Assembly (NCBI GenBank): GCA_003255065.1
Contig: QAOA01000533.1
Coordinates: 106,923 to 170,922 of the forward strand
DNA: 64,000 nucleotides
DNA from: Cercis canadensis
Taxonomy: Eukaryota > Streptophyta > Magnoliopsida > Fabales > Fabaceae
Direction of reading: 5' to 3'
Translations under genes and position numbers: made by a program
Notes under the pieces: generated by a model
What the model was told of the DNA's origin: nothing
The model's input: only the letters and a program-made list of their open reading frames with translations
Databases searched by the model: none
Shown here: one piece after another, positions 34,578-46,918 of the stretch
Numbering within the stretch: the first letter of the stretch is position 1
How the letters are laid out: each line of letters begins with the position of its first letter

Positions 34578-35640
34578 TCACTTACATAGAAAATTTGCGG
34601 TAATCCATAATTCAGCATAAAGAACCAGAACTAGGTACTAAAAGAAATGAAGAAAATCAAAATAGAAAACCTGATTCACGAGCAAAACCCCAAGGAAATA
34701 ACTGTTGACTCCTAAACAACCCCAAAATAGAATAAATGCCCCAAGATCAATAATCTTAAGACTTAAAGAAGCAAGAGATCACTTTAATTACAATTCATAT
34801 CTCCATAGAACCAGAACACCATAAAGGAAATAAAAGAAATTAGAGGAGTTACCCTTTGAAGGACGAAATTAACATAGCTTTAGGCCTCTTTCTCTATCTG
34901 GCCTCCTTCTTGCCTATCGGTTTCTCCTTTGCGTTTTTTCTTTCTTTCTTTGCTGAATGAGTTTCTTTCTATCCTCTCCCTCCTCTCTCATTTGTATCTC
35001 TTTCTTTCTTTGCTAAATTGGTTCCTTTCCACCTCTCTCTTTTTGGTCTCCTCCCCTCTTTCTCTCTTGCGTATCTTTTTTTTTTTTTTTTTTTTTTTTT
35101 TTCTTTTCTAAATCCCTTTCTTTCTTTCTCTCTTCTCTCATGCATATCTCTCCCCCTTGTTTAGATATTTTCTATTTTTTGATTTTATTTTTGCCCCTTT
35201 TTCCATTTAATCTCCACCACCCATCTCTACTTTTTCCTTTTAATTTGGTCTTTTCCCTTTTTTGTTGTAATTATTTGTTAAATAGAAGATAATGCATGGA
35301 TTTGGACTAATGGGGAGAGGAGAAAATCCATTCCTTGCTCTCATATTGGTGCTCATAAATTTAATGACTCAAAAACCTATTTACAAAATTATTTTTCTAT
35401 TTTTTGATTTATTTATTGTTTACAAAATTTAATTATTGAAAAAGGGGCTAAATAGGCTTAGATAAAAAAATGGGTTACCCTAACAATGGACTAGGCCTAG
35501 GGGTTACTTCATTACAAAAGTCTAAACAACAAAATAAAAATTACTAATTAGAAATTAAGAATTTATCTCTTTTTTTTTTCAAAAAATTTTATACCATGAA
35601 ATCCGGACAAAATACGGTATCTACAGTCACATGCCCCTCT
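34578..35640. other. pyrimidine-rich sequence, possible LTR end at 35626
   Basis: No gene. From 34880 to 35160 the plus strand is strongly CT-rich, with a run of about 24 T at 35079-35102. GAAATCCGGACAAAATACGG at 35599 followed by TATCTACA resembles the end of a Ty3/gypsy LTR in minus orientation; the partner end was not found. Confidence 0.35.
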
Positions 35641-35849
35641 GAGTATTTCAGAGTCTCCATCGCTCGGCTCTTAGCGAATGATGGTCGGATGTGGATCTGG
35701 CCATAAGGGAAAAATGAGTAAGTATTTTCTAATACCTAATTTTGATTTTTGATTTTTATTTTTTTAAGTTTATTATTTCTGATTGATAAGAATTTCTTTT
35801 TGTTCATATTTCTTCCATCCAAGGAGCCTGTTAACATTTTTCAACTATC

Positions 35850-36665
35850 TATAAGTCAGAATATGAGGGTGATTGGACCGATCTCACCTTTGTTTCTGAT
35901 GAGATAAAGGAACTTTGGTGGACGGAGTTTAAGGTAATAATTTCAACTTAATTTTTTATTTTTATTTTAAACTAACTTAATTTTAATTTTACTAACTTTG
36001 ATCTCTTATTTTTTAATGTAGAGGAAATTTATCTAGGACTTGCAGTTTTAGAGCCAGATTCGTAAGATCTAACTCACAAAGTGCAGCAATAATATTCGTG
36101 CCTCCTTCCGAGACATTAGGAAGGGGAAGTCGAAGGGCGACTGGTTGTCACCATCTGTGCTGGGGGCCCTGAGAATTAAATTGGCATCTAAAGAGTGCAA
36201 GGCATTTAACTTTATTCTTTTATTTATACAGACTGAGTATGAAAGGTGTCGATTTGATAGTTATGCCTAGTCCTCTTCGTCTTCTGTCAACGACAATGAC
36301 ATATGGCTCAATGTCGTTAGTGGGAAGAACAAGAAGGGCCGGGTTTATGGCACGGGTTCTGAGGTTGGCCTGTTGGACTCAACTCGTGGACAGGTTCTCA
36401 GCCCTCTGACCTAGCACATCCTCAGATGTCGGAGGTTTTGTCCTAGATGGCGGCCATGTCACAGGATATGCAGGAGCTCTGCCAGTTGGTGCCGTTGGTC
36501 CAAGCTCTCATGGGATCCGACACGTTGACAGAGCAGCTGGCTACGATGTTATTGTAACTACTGCAACAGGGTCAGAGTAGGACATCCGATGCGGCCCCAT
36601 AACCCCCAACTGACAATGATGATGACTCAGTTAAGGACTCAAGAGACGATGACGACATCAGAGAT
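35850..36665 (+). pseudogene. En/Spm (CACTA) transposase C-terminal remnant
   Basis: The plus strand reads DWTDLTFVSDEIKELWWTEF before an intron-like gap, then ASFRDIRKGKSKGDWL, FIQTEYERCRF and NDNDIWLNVVSGKNKKGRVY followed by GTGSEVG. The KKGRVYG-GSE block is a hallmark of the plant Ptta/En/Spm (Transposase_24-like) domain. Stops and a frameshift follow. It lies at the right place for the CACTA element that spans 27924-37101. Confidence 0.65.
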
Positions 36666-36936
36666 TAGGGTTTAGTGTGTATAATATAGTGTACTTTTTT
36701 TTCTTTCATTATATAACATTTATAAATTGTAATTACATTTCATTAATAAAATTTAGTGGTTTTTATATATAATGCATTTAATTGAAACTAATAATTAATT
36801 TTTCAAAAAATAAATTACACATTTCTAAGCTTAAAAAAAGAAAAAAAAGAAACTCACAAAATTTCTCACGGGCGTAACACCATGATAATTTCTCATGGAC
36901 AAAAATCTGTGAGAATTTTGTTTCAATTTTTCTCAC

Positions 36937-37314
36937 ACCAAAAGTAAGTCAGTGATAAATTCTATGAGAAAGTCCATGAGAAATTTGGTTTGTGACGCAG
37001 GTTTTTCTTGTGCCCTAAAATCCGTAAAAAATGCATTTCTCACAGATTTTTGGGTGTTTTATCATGGATTTTGTTCGTGAGAAAATCCATTTTTTCTTGT
37101 GAATTTAATTTTTTTTTTCTTTCACTAGAATATCGGGGTTTTTGAAACCGTTTATTAAAATGGGTCCTTTAATTATTTCTTCTTCATGAGGTTGTTTTTG
37201 CCCGCTTAACAGCAAATAGAATTTTATATGTTTTTTAGTGACACATAAGAAATTGTTAGTTGGACTGAAAATATTGTCACTTCGTCGTTTGCTGATTTCC
37301 TTATGAAAATTGTT
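36937..37314. repeat. 378-base duplication ending at an assembly gap (partner 37316-37693)
   Basis: The 378 bases left of the N at 37315 are repeated at once to its right, with only a few single-base differences. The block contains the right end of the CACTA element, so that end appears twice (37101 and about 37480). Confidence 0.92.
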
Positions 37315-37924
37315 NCCAAAAGTAAGTCAGTGATAAATTCTATGAGAAAGTCCATGAGAAATTTGGTTTGTGACGCAGGTTTTTCTTGTGCCCTAAAATC
37401 CGTAAAAAATGCATTTCTCACGGATTTTTGGGTGTTTTATCATGGATTTTGTTCGTGAGAAAATCCATTTTTTCTTGTGAATTTAATTTTTTTTTTCTTT
37501 CACTAGAATATCGGGGTTTTTGAAACCGTTTATTAAAATGGGTCCTTTAATTATTTCTTCTTCATGAGGTTGTTTTTGCCCGCTTAACAACAAATAGAAT
37601 TTTATATGTTTTTTAGTGACACATAAGAAATTGTTAGTTGGACTGAAAATATTGTCACTTCATCGTTTGCTGATTTCCTTATGAAAATTGTTACTTGATG
37701 CGACAATTTCTTTGCTACCAATTAACCATTCCTCAATCCTATTTTATACAGAAATAATCAAAGAAAGTGACAATCTATTTGCAGTGAACATTTTTTGTTA
37801 CTAGTATTCCAAATTAAACTAGTAAACACACATACACTCACACAAAAGAGTTTGGCTTCTCAATTCATATATACAATTTCAACATCTTTTTTGTTTTTTT
37901 TTTCTTTTTTTTTGGTGATGCATT

Positions 37925-38117
37925 TATTACGTTAGAGACGATTGAGAAGAAATGAATATGAAGACAAAATGTATTGATAATCCTTCAGTGTTTACAAGTA
38001 CATGTATATATAGTAATTCATATAATTGACGTGTAAATAATCAACTAATCAGATTAATACCAATCTAACTAACTAATTGAATGACATTATCTAATAGACT
38101 ATAAACTCTGTCTAATA
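37925..38117 (-). repeat. copia 3' LTR
   Basis: 193 bases from TATTACGTTAG to CTCTGTCTAATA on the plus strand. It is adjacent to the polypurine tract at 38118. Confidence 0.9.
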
Positions 38118-38129
38118 CTCCCCCTTAAG

Positions 38130-41100
38130 TTGGGAGATAAATGTCTAATACTCCCATCTTGGACAGTAAGTATCTGAATTAGGTGGCAGGGACTGCCTTT
38201 GTTAATATATCAGCTAGCTAATGTTGAGACTTAACATGTACAAGCTTGATGAACCCAAAGTTTACATGTTCCCAAATGAAGTGACAATCAATGTCTACAT
38301 GCTTGGACCAGTCATGAGACATTGGATTGGAAGCAAGATGAATGGTAGGTTGATTATCACAAAAAACCATCATGGAAGGAACTGATATTTCAAATATTCT
38401 GCAGAGTTGTCGCAGCCATAGAAGTTCACTTATGACATTGGCCAATGCTCTATATTTAGCCTCTGCAGAAGATCTAGAGACTGTTGGCCGCCTCTTCGAT
38501 TTCCAAGTGATAGGTGAATTTCCAATGAAGACACAATATCCAGTAGTTGATCTTCTGGTATCAAAACAACTCCTCCAATCTGCATCAGCAAAGGCTGTGA
38601 TTTTGAGTGAAGAATTGGAAGGAATAAACAGTCCTTGTCTTGGGCTTGACTTGAGATACTACAGTAGATGATAGACAGAAGTCAGGTGAGGGGTTCTAGG
38701 ACTTGACATAAACTAGCTCAGCCTATTAATAGTGTAACTAATGTCTGGCCTTGAAATTGTCAGATACATGAGGCGACCAAGCAATCTTTTGTACATAGAA
38801 GAATCTGGTAACAAATCCCTATTAGTTTTATTGAGTTTCAAGTTGGGTTCCATTGGAACTGGCAGTGGATTTGAGGCTGAGAATCCAGTACTTCTAGTAA
38901 CTGTAAAATGTATTTTCTTTGTGAGAGGTATATGCCTTTGGCTGAATGAGCTATCTGTAGGCCAAGAAAATACTTCAAATCACCAAGTGCTTTTAGCTTG
39001 AATAATTTCTGCAATAGTTGTTGAACTTGGTGAACAATCTTGGCATTTGGGCCTGCAAGTATTATGTCATCGACATAGACAAGTAGAATGACCAGTGTTG
39101 CACCTTTACCAATGGTAAACAAAGAGTAATCACTGTGAGACTGAGAGAAACCATGTTGGATCAAGGTAGTTGAAAATTTGTGGAACCATTGTCTAGAGGC
39201 TTGTCTCAATCCATAGAGCGACTTGTTGAGCTAACACACCATGTTCTCCCCCTTAGTCGTATAACCTAAAGGTAGTTGCATATACACTTCCTCAAACAAA
39301 TCACCATTCAAGAATGCATTGTTTACATCTAATTGGAACGTCCACTTTTTCACAGCTGCAACTGAAAGTAACAATCTGACAGTGGTAATTTTGGCCATTG
39401 GTGAAAAAGTGTCTAGAAAATCGATCCCTATTTGTTGAGTATAGCCCTTTGCAACCAAATGAGCTTTATATCTATCCAGGCTACCATCAGCCTTGTATTT
39501 GACTTTGTAGATCCATCTGCACCCAATGGTATGTTTGTCTTTTGGAAGTGGTATGACTATCCAGGTGTTATTTGCGTCAAGTGCATCTAATTCTTCCTTC
39601 ATGGCTGTCCTCCACTCTGGATATTTGATTGATTGATGATAAAATTGAGGCTCATATATGTTGGATATTTGTAGAATGAAATTTTTGTATCTATTGGATA
39701 ATCTGTCATATGTCACCACCTTCTGTATTGGATAGGTGATGGTGAGGTCTGACAGGGAGCACACATAGTCCTGTAAATATGCAGGAGGTCTGATAGTTCT
39801 GCTAGTCCTTCGAGTGGATTGGTTTTGAGGGATAGTGTTGCCATATGATAAATGATTTTGAGCAATCGCAGATGCTATTGTAGTATCAGTAGCTATTGTA
39901 ACAGGATAAACACTGTCAGTTTGAGAGGTTGGAATGATAGCATTATGAAAAATATCCATTGCTTCAACTGTTTTTGGAAGTGCCTAAAAGGGAAAAACAG
40001 TTTCATGAAAAATCACTTCTCTGGAAATAATGAACTTTCTGGTTTGAAGGTTATACAGCTTGTATCCTTTGTATCCCAAAGGATATCCCATGAATATGGT
40101 AGGCACTGCTCTTGGAGAGAATTTATTCCTTTTATGTAAGGGAGTGGATACGAAGCAGAGATATCTAAACACCTTTAATGCTGCATAATTTGGTTCCCTA
40201 TTGTAAAGAAGTTGATAAGGTGTCTGGTTTTTGAGTGGTGGAGATGGTGTTTTATTAATGAGGAAAACTGCTCTTACTATACACTCACCCCAGAATCTTA
40301 AAGGAAGATTTGCCTAAAACATTAAGGATCTTGCCACATTTAGCAAATGTTGATGCTTCCTCTCAACCACTGAATTTTGTTTAGGCTTGTAAGAACATGA
40401 AAATTGGTGAAGTATCCTTTCTTTTTGCAGAAAATATGTCAAAGCCAACTCCTTTGCATTGTTAGTTCGTAGTTGTTTTATTTTCTTCCCAAACTAAGTT
40501 TTGATCATGGCAAAGAAGTTAACAACTAAATTTGTAGCTTCTGATTTTTGTTTCAGCATGTAAATCCATGTGAGCCTTATGCAGTCATCAACAATTGTAA
40601 GAAAATAAGTCTTACCATCATGAGTGTGATGATGATAAGGTCCCCATATGTCACAATGTATTAAATCAAACGGATTAGTGGACATGTGATTATATGAGGT
40701 GAAAGACAGTTTTCAAAGTTTTGAAAGAGGACAAACTTGACAAGTATTGGAAGAGTAATGCGATGTATATGGAAAAGGAATTTTATTACTGATTATTTTC
40801 AAGACTTTATCAAACAAATGGCCTAATCTAGCATGCCACAAATGTGCATGATTGGATTTATGCAAATCTGAGATACAACTTAAGGTATTTACAGAAGGAA
40901 AATCAAATTCATTCACTACAAGAGACTCATGAGAGGAATTCTAAACAACATGGACTCTTCCTATATAAGCAAAATCTTGTTGAGTGACCAAGTTTGCTTG
41001 GTAAATGTATAAGCCTTCGCACATATTACCCCTGCCAATCATCCTCGATCGGTTAGGATCCTGGATTTGGAAGGAATCAATGTGGAAAGTAATAATTAAA

Positions 41101-42944
41101 TGTGAATGTTGCAATAAGGCTATTATTGATATGAGATTGACATGAAAATATGGAATATAAAGAACTTTATGAAACATGAAATCAGGTGATAACTGAACTG
41201 TACAAACAACAGAAATTGAAACTTTGGAATTATTTGGAAGAGTAACAAAGTGATTTCTCAAAGACTTGTAAGAAGCAAAAATTTTTATGGAGTGACAAAC
41301 GTGTGATGTTGCTCCTGAATCAATGATCCAAGAGTTGGAATTAACAACAAGATTTGCATTAATTGCAGAAAGAATCATACCAGTTGGGATTGATTCTATA
41401 GAATTGTCCACATTAGGTATAGTAACTTGTGACGATTGGGTTTGAAGTAAGTGAATCAATTGTTGATACTGCCGTGATGTCATTTCCAGAGGTGGTTCCA
41501 TGGATTGATTGTGGTTTACATTGGAGAATTGATTCATAGTCCCTGCTTGTCTTCCTTTCTTGTATTCTGGAGGATAACCATGAAACTTGTAGCACTTATC
41601 CTTTGTGTGTCCAACAACACCACAGTGAGCACACAGTGGTTTGTCTTTCTTAACATTTCTTTGCTTGCCATCATAATTGTTTATGGAATTCGAGTGTGTG
41701 ACTGCATATGCAGCTTGTGCATCAGATTGATTCAACAAGTTTCCAATCCCCCTTTGCTTTTCTTCTTGAACTACCAACGAGAACACCTTATTGATGGGGG
41801 GAAGAGGATCCATCAACAAAATTCGTCCCCTAACTTGTGAAAAAGAATCATTAAGTCCCATAAGGTAGCATAAAACATATTCTTGATGGAGATGATCAAT
41901 CAATGGCTTTGCTCCACCACAAGTACAAGAGTGACGATTGAGAAGAAATGAATATGAAGATAAAATGTATTGATAATCCTTCAGTGTTTACAAGTACATG
42001 TATATATAGTAATTCACATAACTGGCGTGTAAATAATCAACTAATCTAATTAATACAAATCTAACTAACTAACTGAATGACTAATTGAATTTTGTTATCT
42101 AACAGACTATACACTCTGTCTAATACTCCCCCTCCCATCTTGGACAGTAAGTATCTGAATTGGGTGGCAGGGACTGCCTTTGTTAATATATCAGCCAGCT
42201 GATGTTAAGACTTGACATGTACTAGCTTGATGAACCTAGAGTTTACATGTTCCCAAATGAAGTGACAGTCAATGTCTACATGCTTGGACCGGTCATGAGA
42301 CATTGGATTAGAAACTAGATGAATGACAGATTGATTATCACAAAAAACCATCACTGAAGGAATTGATATTTCAAATATTCTGTATAGTTGTCGCAGCCAT
42401 AGAAGTTCACTTGTGACACTAGCCAATGCTCTATATTCAGCCTCTACAGAAGATCTAGAGACTGTTGGCTATACTCACCCAGTTCTTCCTAAATACCTTT
42501 GAGTTTGGTGAAGTACTATCTAACAGATAAAGACCCCTGTGTGAGATTAAGTACCTATTTCTTTAGCTGGAAGATCCTCAGACCATTGTGTTGCTGAAAT
42601 CTTTCTTGAAGGTCATTCCAGATTTTAGTAGCAGTAGTGGAATATATCACACTGGCAGCAATTTCTTTAGAGATTGAATTCAACAACCATGATGCCACAA
42701 CATTGTTATTCCTATGCCAGGCCAAAAACATTGCAGTGGCTGGTTGATCAGGTTGTGTAATTGTGCAATCGACAAACCTGAGTTTGTTCTTGGCCATTAG
42801 TGCCATTCTCATTGCCCTACACCAAGAATTGTAATTGTCTCTGGTGAGATGCTGAGAAACAAGAACTAAGCCCGGGGAATTAGATGGATGCAAGAAGAAT
42901 GGGCTAGACATGTCATCTACTGATCTAGTCACCATTGATAGCAA
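38130..42944 (-). pseudogene. Ty1/copia gag-pol polyprotein, inactivated
   Basis: From right to left the minus strand encodes: gag N-terminus (42944-42480; LVLVSQHLTRDNYNSWCRAM); gag C-terminus with a zinc knuckle CAHCGVVGHTKDKC and protease WIIDSGATSHVC (41935-40941); GAG-pre-integrase HLWHARLGHLF; integrase DLIHCDIWGPYHH and TIVDD (40916-about 40200); reverse transcriptase WRTAMKEELDALDANNTW, FLDTFSPMAKITTVRLLLS and the catalytic YVDDII (39959-38838); RNase H CDNQPTIHLASNPMSHDWSK ending in the tribasic linker area (38445-38140). The order INT-RT-RNase H is that of Ty1/copia. Several stops, and a fragment inserted in gag, prevent expression of a full polyprotein. Confidence 0.9.
41932..42475 (-). 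mobile_element. RNase H plus LTR fragment inserted in the copia gag
   Basis: Between the two halves of gag (LGEYS... and ...KPLIDHLHQEYV) lies a piece of the same family: the end of RNase H (EAEYRALA, LLWLRQLYRIFEIS, CDNQSVIHLVSNPM at 42470-42140) then a 3' LTR (about 41932-42123) lacking its last bases. Removing it restores gag. The same arrangement is present in the second version of the locus at 45446-45995. Confidence 0.8.
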
Positions 42945-42997
42945 GCAGGAGAAATAGTTTTAGAGTTTTCACAGCACAGAGCGTTGCTCTGATACCA

Positions 42998-43383
42998 TAT
43001 TACATCACAGACGATTGAGAAGAAATGAATATGAAGATAAAATGTATTGATAATCCTTAAGTGTTTACAAGTACATGTATATATAGTAATTCACATAACT
43101 GACATGTAAATAATTAACCAATCAGATTAATACCAATCTAACTAACTAACTAAATTTTGTTATCTAATAGACAATTTTTTTTTGGTTTCCCACCGGTGTC
43201 TAGGCTTCACCCGACTAATCTGGTTTCGAGCAGGGAAGGACCACAAGGGTGGCAAAGCTCTCCCAACAGACGTAGCTACATACCCAAGGGCTCGAACCCA
43301 AGATCCTTGGTTAAGCTAGAACACCCCCTTACCAGATGATTTACATGTTTGTTTATCTAATAGTCTATACACTCTGTCTAATA
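42998..43383 (-). repeat. copia 5' LTR containing a SINE
   Basis: 386 bases, equal to 193 plus a 182-base SINE and an 11-base target duplication. The primer-binding site directly abuts its inner end. Confidence 0.9.
43171..43352 (-). mobile_element. tRNA-derived SINE in the copia 5' LTR
   Basis: Perfect 11-base target duplication TTATCTAATAG at 43160-43170 and 43353-43363. On the minus strand a B-box-like GGGTTCGAGCCC is followed downstream by CACCGGTGGGAAACC and a run of A, a tail typical of plant SINEs. The A box is less clear. Confidence 0.8.
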
Positions 43384-43892
43384 GCATCTTAAATTCTTTT
43401 TAAAAGAAAATTACATATATATCCCCAACAATACCTGAAAATAATCTCGATAGATATTCAAGCTTATCCTTTCTGTTTGTGTGAAGGAAAGGATGACTAA
43501 GATATAGACAAAAGAAAGTTAAATTTGTTGATACTAGTAAAAATTAGGTGCACTGCTTTTTATTTTCGGATTTGTGATTTTGGGTTAGTTAGTTCCCTAA
43601 CACAGTGTATGTTATTGTGCTTTACTAGCATTTTCCATATGCGATGCAGGGGTAAGAAAAAATTGAACTTAATCATGTATAATACTTGAAAAATTAATTT
43701 ATCTACCTAAATATGTACAATTGATATCTATATATAAGTTAGATGAATCAAAACATTGTCCGAGTAACTTTATTTAAGTTTGAGATGATTGAAAAATAAT
43801 CATAAGGCACTATAAGGATTCAACTTCATTCCGTGTTCTCTTGTTTGATAAGAAAAATTATGAAAATATGCACCTTTTCATATTTAAGTTTA
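43384..43892. other. flank of the copia element, no gene
   Basis: AT-rich sequence present again at 46919-47420. No coding region seen. Confidence 0.5.
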
Positions 43893-45080
43893 GAGTGAAA
43901 AAATTTTTAGATCCTTAAAAGATACAGTCACAATTAATTTAGTTATTGAAAGATTTTTAGTATTACTTCAGTTCTCGAAAAGTATATTTGTCCTTCAAAA
44001 TAGTTTTTTTGCCAACTTACTCACTAAACTTGTCACATCACCATTTAATGAGCTATGTGGAATGGTTGGTCATTTCTATCAACTTGAGCTCACTTTTTTT
44101 GTGTGTGTTTTATTTTGAATTTCGATTATATAATGGAGATTTATTGAGAAGCAGCCAAAATCTGTAAGACCAAGTGCACAATGTGTGTGTGTGTGTGTTT
44201 TTTCTGCAAACGCAAAGTGAATGTAGTATAAGCATGTGAACCTGTTACTAAAGCATACAGTGTTTCTTCAAAGCTGAAGCATTGCATTTGGGCTTCGGAA
44301 ACCCAATTAAGCACGGTACAGTCCCACAAGAAAAATCCCACTTCTGAGATGAACCAAAACTAGGGCCCCNCCAAGACTAGGGCCCCAAACATATTTTCAT
44401 TTGGATGTTAGAAACGATTGCAGAGATGTAGATAGTTCTATACTTCTATTTCTAGGGAAAAAAATTGGTTATACTAATTATTATTATAGTTTAGTTTAGA
44501 GTGAAAAAATTTTTAGGTCCTTAAAAGATACAGTCACAATTAATATAGTCATTGAAAGATTTTTAGTATTACTTCAGTTCTCGAAAAGTATATTTGTCCT
44601 TCAAAATAGTTTTTTGCCAACTTACTCACTAAAGTTGTCACATCACCATTTAAGGAGCTATGTGGAAGGGTTTGTCATTTCTATCAAATTGAGCTCATTT
44701 TTTTTTTTGTGTGTGTGTGTTTTATTTTGAATTTCGATTATATAATGGAGATTTATTGAGAAGCAGCCAAAATCCATAAGAACAAGTGCACAATGTGTGT
44801 GTGTGTGTTTCTTTTTTCTGCAAACGCAAAGTGAGTGTAGTATAAGCATGTGAACCTGTTACTAAAGCATACAGTGTTTCTTCAAAGCTGAAGCATTACA
44901 TTTGGGCTTCGGAAACCCAATTAAGCACGGTACAGTCCCACAAGAAAAATCCCACTTCTGAGATGAACCAAAACTAGGGCCCCAAACATGTTTTCATTTG
45001 GATGTTAGAAACGGTTGCAGAGATGTAGACAGTTCTATACTTCTATTTCTAGGGAGAAAAATTGGTTATACTAATTATTA
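43893..45080. repeat. tandem pair of about 0.6-kb units (third copy at 47422-48010)
   Basis: Units start TTTAGAGTGAAAAAAT and recur at about 44491 and 47423. Each starts with a sequence related to Mutator-type ends (compare 13617), includes a (GT)n stretch, and has a minus-strand ORF with GFFLWDCTVLNWVSEAQMQC and FSFEETLYALVTGSHAYTT that I do not recognise. An N at 44370 lies in the first unit with a 16-base repeat around it (AAACTAGGGCCCC), so the tandem state may be an assembly effect. Confidence 0.7.
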
Positions 45081-46532
45081 TTATAGTTTATTGTGAGGTG
45101 TTAGAATTTAACATAAAAGATTTAATGGTATTAAAAAAGTGTATTTTAAGTAGGTGTCTATCAAAAANCATTTCTTTGCTTGCCATCATAATTGTTTATG
45201 GAATTTGAGTGTGTGACTGCATATGCAGCTTGTGCATCAGATTGATTCAACAGGTTTCCAATCTCCCTTTGCTTTTCTTCTTGAACTACCAACGAGAACA
45301 CCTTATTGATGGGGGGAAGAGGATCCATCAACAAAATTTGTCCCCTAACTTGTGAAAAAGAATCATTAAGTCCCATAAGGTAGCATAAAACATATTCTTG
45401 ATGGAGATGATCAATCAATGGCTTTGCTCCACAAGTACAAGAGTGACGATTGAGAAGAAATGACTATGATGATAAAATGTATTGATAATCATTCAGTGTT
45501 TACAAGTACATGTATATATAGTAATTCACATAACTGATGTGTAAATAATCAACTAATCTAATTAATACCAATCTAACTAACTAACTGAATGATTAATTGA
45601 ATTTTGTTATCTAACAGACTATACACTCTATCTAATACTCCCCCTCAAGGTGGGAGATAAATGTCTAATACTCCCATCTTGGACACTAAGTATCTGAATT
45701 GGGTGGTAGGGACTGCCTTTGTTAATATATCAGCCAGCTGGTGTTGAGACTTGACATGTACAAGCTTGATGAACCTAGATTTTACATGTTCCCAAATGAA
45801 GTGACAGTCAATGTCTACATGCTTAGACCGGTCATGAGACATTGGATTAGAAGCTAGATGAATGACAGATTGATTATCACAAAAAACCATCACTAAAGGA
45901 ACTGATATTTCAAATATTCTGTAGATTTCGCAGCCATAGAAGTTCACTTGTGACACTAGCCAATGCTCTATATTCAGCCTCTACAGAAGATCTGGAGACT
46001 GTTGGCTGTACTCACCCAGTTCTTCCTAAATACCTTTGAGTTTGGTGAAGTACTGTCCAACAGATAAAGACCCCTATGTGAGATTAAGTACCTTTCTATA
46101 GCTGGAAGATCCTTGGACCATTGTGTTGCTAAAATCTTTCTTGAAGGTCATTCTAGATTTCAGTAGCAGTAATGGAACATATCACACTGGCAGCAACTTC
46201 TTTAGAGATTGAATTCAACAACCATGATGCCACAACATTGTTATTCCTATGCCAGGCCAAAAACATTGCAGTGGCTGGTTGATCAGGTTGTGTAATTGTG
46301 CAATCGACAAACCTGAGTTTGTTCTTGGCCATTAGTGCCATTCTCATTGCCCTACACCAAGAATTGTAATTGTCTCTGGTGAGATGCTGAGAAACAAGAA
46401 CTAAGCCCGGGGAATTAGATGGATGCAAGAAGAATGGGCTAGACATGTCATCTACTGATCTAGTCACCATTGATAGCAAGCAGGAGAAATAGTTTTAGAG
46501 TTTTCACAGCACAGAGCGTTGCTCTGATACCA

Positions 46533-46918
46533 TATTACATCACAGACGATTGAGAAGAAATGAATATGAAGATAAAATGTATTGATAATCCTTAAGTGTT
46601 TACAAGTACATGTATATATAGTAATTCACATAACTGACATGTAAATAATCAACCAAATAGATTAATACCAATCTAACTAGCTAACTAAATTTTGTTATCT
46701 AATAGACAATTTTTTTTTGGTTTCCCACCGGTGTCTAGGCTTCGCTCAACTAATCTGGTTTCGAGCAGGGAAGGACCACAAGGGCAACAAAGCTCTCCCA
46801 ACAGACACAGCTACATACCCAAGGGCTCGAACCCGAGATCCTTGGTTAAGCTAGAACACCCCTTTACCAGATGATTTACATGTTTGTTTATCTAATAGTC
46901 TATACACTCTGTCTAATA
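46533..46918 (-). repeat. copia 5' LTR with SINE, second version
   Basis: Same structure and same insertion point as 42998-43383. TTATCTAATAG flanks the SINE at 46695-46705 and 46888-46898. Confidence 0.88.
46706..46887 (-). mobile_element. SINE, second version
   Basis: Same length, site and target duplication as 43171-43352, so the two are descendants of one insertion. Confidence 0.85.

Larger units (their letters stand above)
27924..37101 (+). mobile_element. degenerate CACTA (En/Spm-type) element with nested insertions
   Basis: The left end is CACTACAAGAAAAATG and the right end, reversed, CACAAGAAAAAATG (three bases missing). AAT flanks both sides (27921-27923 and 37102-37104), the 3-base duplication of CACTA elements. 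Subterminal repeats of the type TTTCTCACGGA occur in both orientations at 27955-28275 and 36850-37085. A transposase-like remnant lies at 35850-36665. The 9.2-kb span includes a cysteine-rich gene, a MITE, a Pack-MULE and a possible LTR, some of which are later insertions. Other parts (28280-29490) have no recognised ORF; 29097-29113 is a run of 17 G. Confidence 0.7.
37925..43383 (-). mobile_element. Ty1/copia retrotransposon with non-canonical TA...TA LTR ends
   Basis: Two LTRs of 193 bases (the 5' one enlarged by a SINE) bound a gag-pol interior on the minus strand. LTR ends read TATTAGACAGAG and GATGTAATA, a perfect TATTA/TAATA inverted pair in place of TG...CA. GCATT (37920-37924) and GCATC (43384-43388) form a 5-base duplication with one mismatch. 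The primer site TGGTATCAGAGC (42986-42997, minus) fits initiator-methionine tRNA; the polypurine tract CTTAAGGGGGAG lies at 38118-38129. The interior is broken by stops and by an inserted RNase H-LTR piece at 41932-42475. Confidence 0.9.

Noticed and set aside
42205-42426. Separate RNase H gene
   Set aside because: Part of the copia fragment inserted in gag, without its own element structure.
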